Source of the DNA: JAVWIF01 sp036639635
Lineage (GTDB): Bacteria; Bacillota_I; Bacilli_A; Erysipelotrichales; Erysipelotrichaceae
NCBI GenBank assembly: GCA_036639635.1
Contig: JAVWIF010000051.1
Coordinates: forward strand, 1 to 14,216
Length of the DNA stretch: 14,216 nucleotides
Direction of reading: 5' to 3'
A model generated the notes under the pieces. That model was not told where the DNA came from. It saw only the letters and a program-made list of their open reading frames with translations, and searched no databases. Position 1 is the stretch's first letter. Every line of letters starts with the position of its first letter. The position numbers and the translations under genes are program-made. This document shows positions 14,190-14,216 of the stretch, piece by piece.

Positions 14190-14216
14190 ATAATAGCAAT
14201 TTATAAAAAATGGTGA

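Noticed and set aside
1..14216. CRISPR array, insertion sequence or prophage
   Set aside because: No spaced direct repeats, transposase, terminal inverted repeats or phage structural genes were seen. Codon and base use look uniform throughout.

Overview
The window is strongly A+T-rich, with AGGAGG/GAGGTG ribosome binding sites, sigma-A-type promoters, T-rich intrinsic terminators and short intergenic gaps. This fits a low-GC Gram-positive (Bacillota). The particular mix (several MATE pumps, a split ThrE exporter, U32 peptidase, YhfW-like FAD/Rieske protein) would suit Erysipelotrichia or a related gut or oral lineage, but that placement is an inference. TGG is used for Trp and a tRNA-Trp(CCA) is present, so the code looks standard. 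I see no insertion sequence, integrase, phage gene, CRISPR array or replication origin. This is a chromosomal housekeeping and efflux neighbourhood.

Layout. At 1-14 is the start of a leftward gene that leaves the window. From 141 to 652 lie a small unknown leftward gene (56 aa) with its terminator, then a tRNA-Trp(CCA) with its own promoter and terminator. At 738-2124 is MATE pump 1, whose promoter carries a 9-bp inverted repeat over the -10 box. At 2134-2375 is a 48-residue, very lysine-rich protein with its own terminator. At 2466-3780 is a two-gene operon, a membrane SPFH/band-7 protein followed by an Arc-like ribbon-helix-helix protein. It is driven by a promoter covered by two tandem copies of a 10-bp palindrome. 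At 3784-5683 is a leftward mepRA-like unit, MarR regulator 1 then MATE pump 2, with the same 20-bp operator in front of each gene. From 5747 to 10657 runs a tightly packed rightward operon: both halves of a split ThrE-type exporter, a U32 peptidase/RNA-hydroxylase-like protein and MATE pump 3. It ends in an 18-bp-stem hairpin shared with the convergent gene. From 10652 to 14189 is a divergent pair, an FAD oxidoreductase with a C-terminal Rieske domain (leftward) and MarR regulator 2 followed by MATE pump 4 (rightward). Between them is a control region with two TTGC-N4-GCAA operators.

How it works together. The theme is export. Four distinct MATE transporters sit within about 13.4 kb, two of them with their own MarR repressor and clearly readable operators, plus a small-metabolite exporter of the ThrE type. 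The SPFH-RHH operon looks like a separate autoregulated membrane module. Its operator resembles the heptad sites read by plasmid omega-type RHH repressors. The FAD/Rieske-MarR-MATE locus looks like a redox-linked detoxification module. These functional links are inferred from gene order and operator placement.
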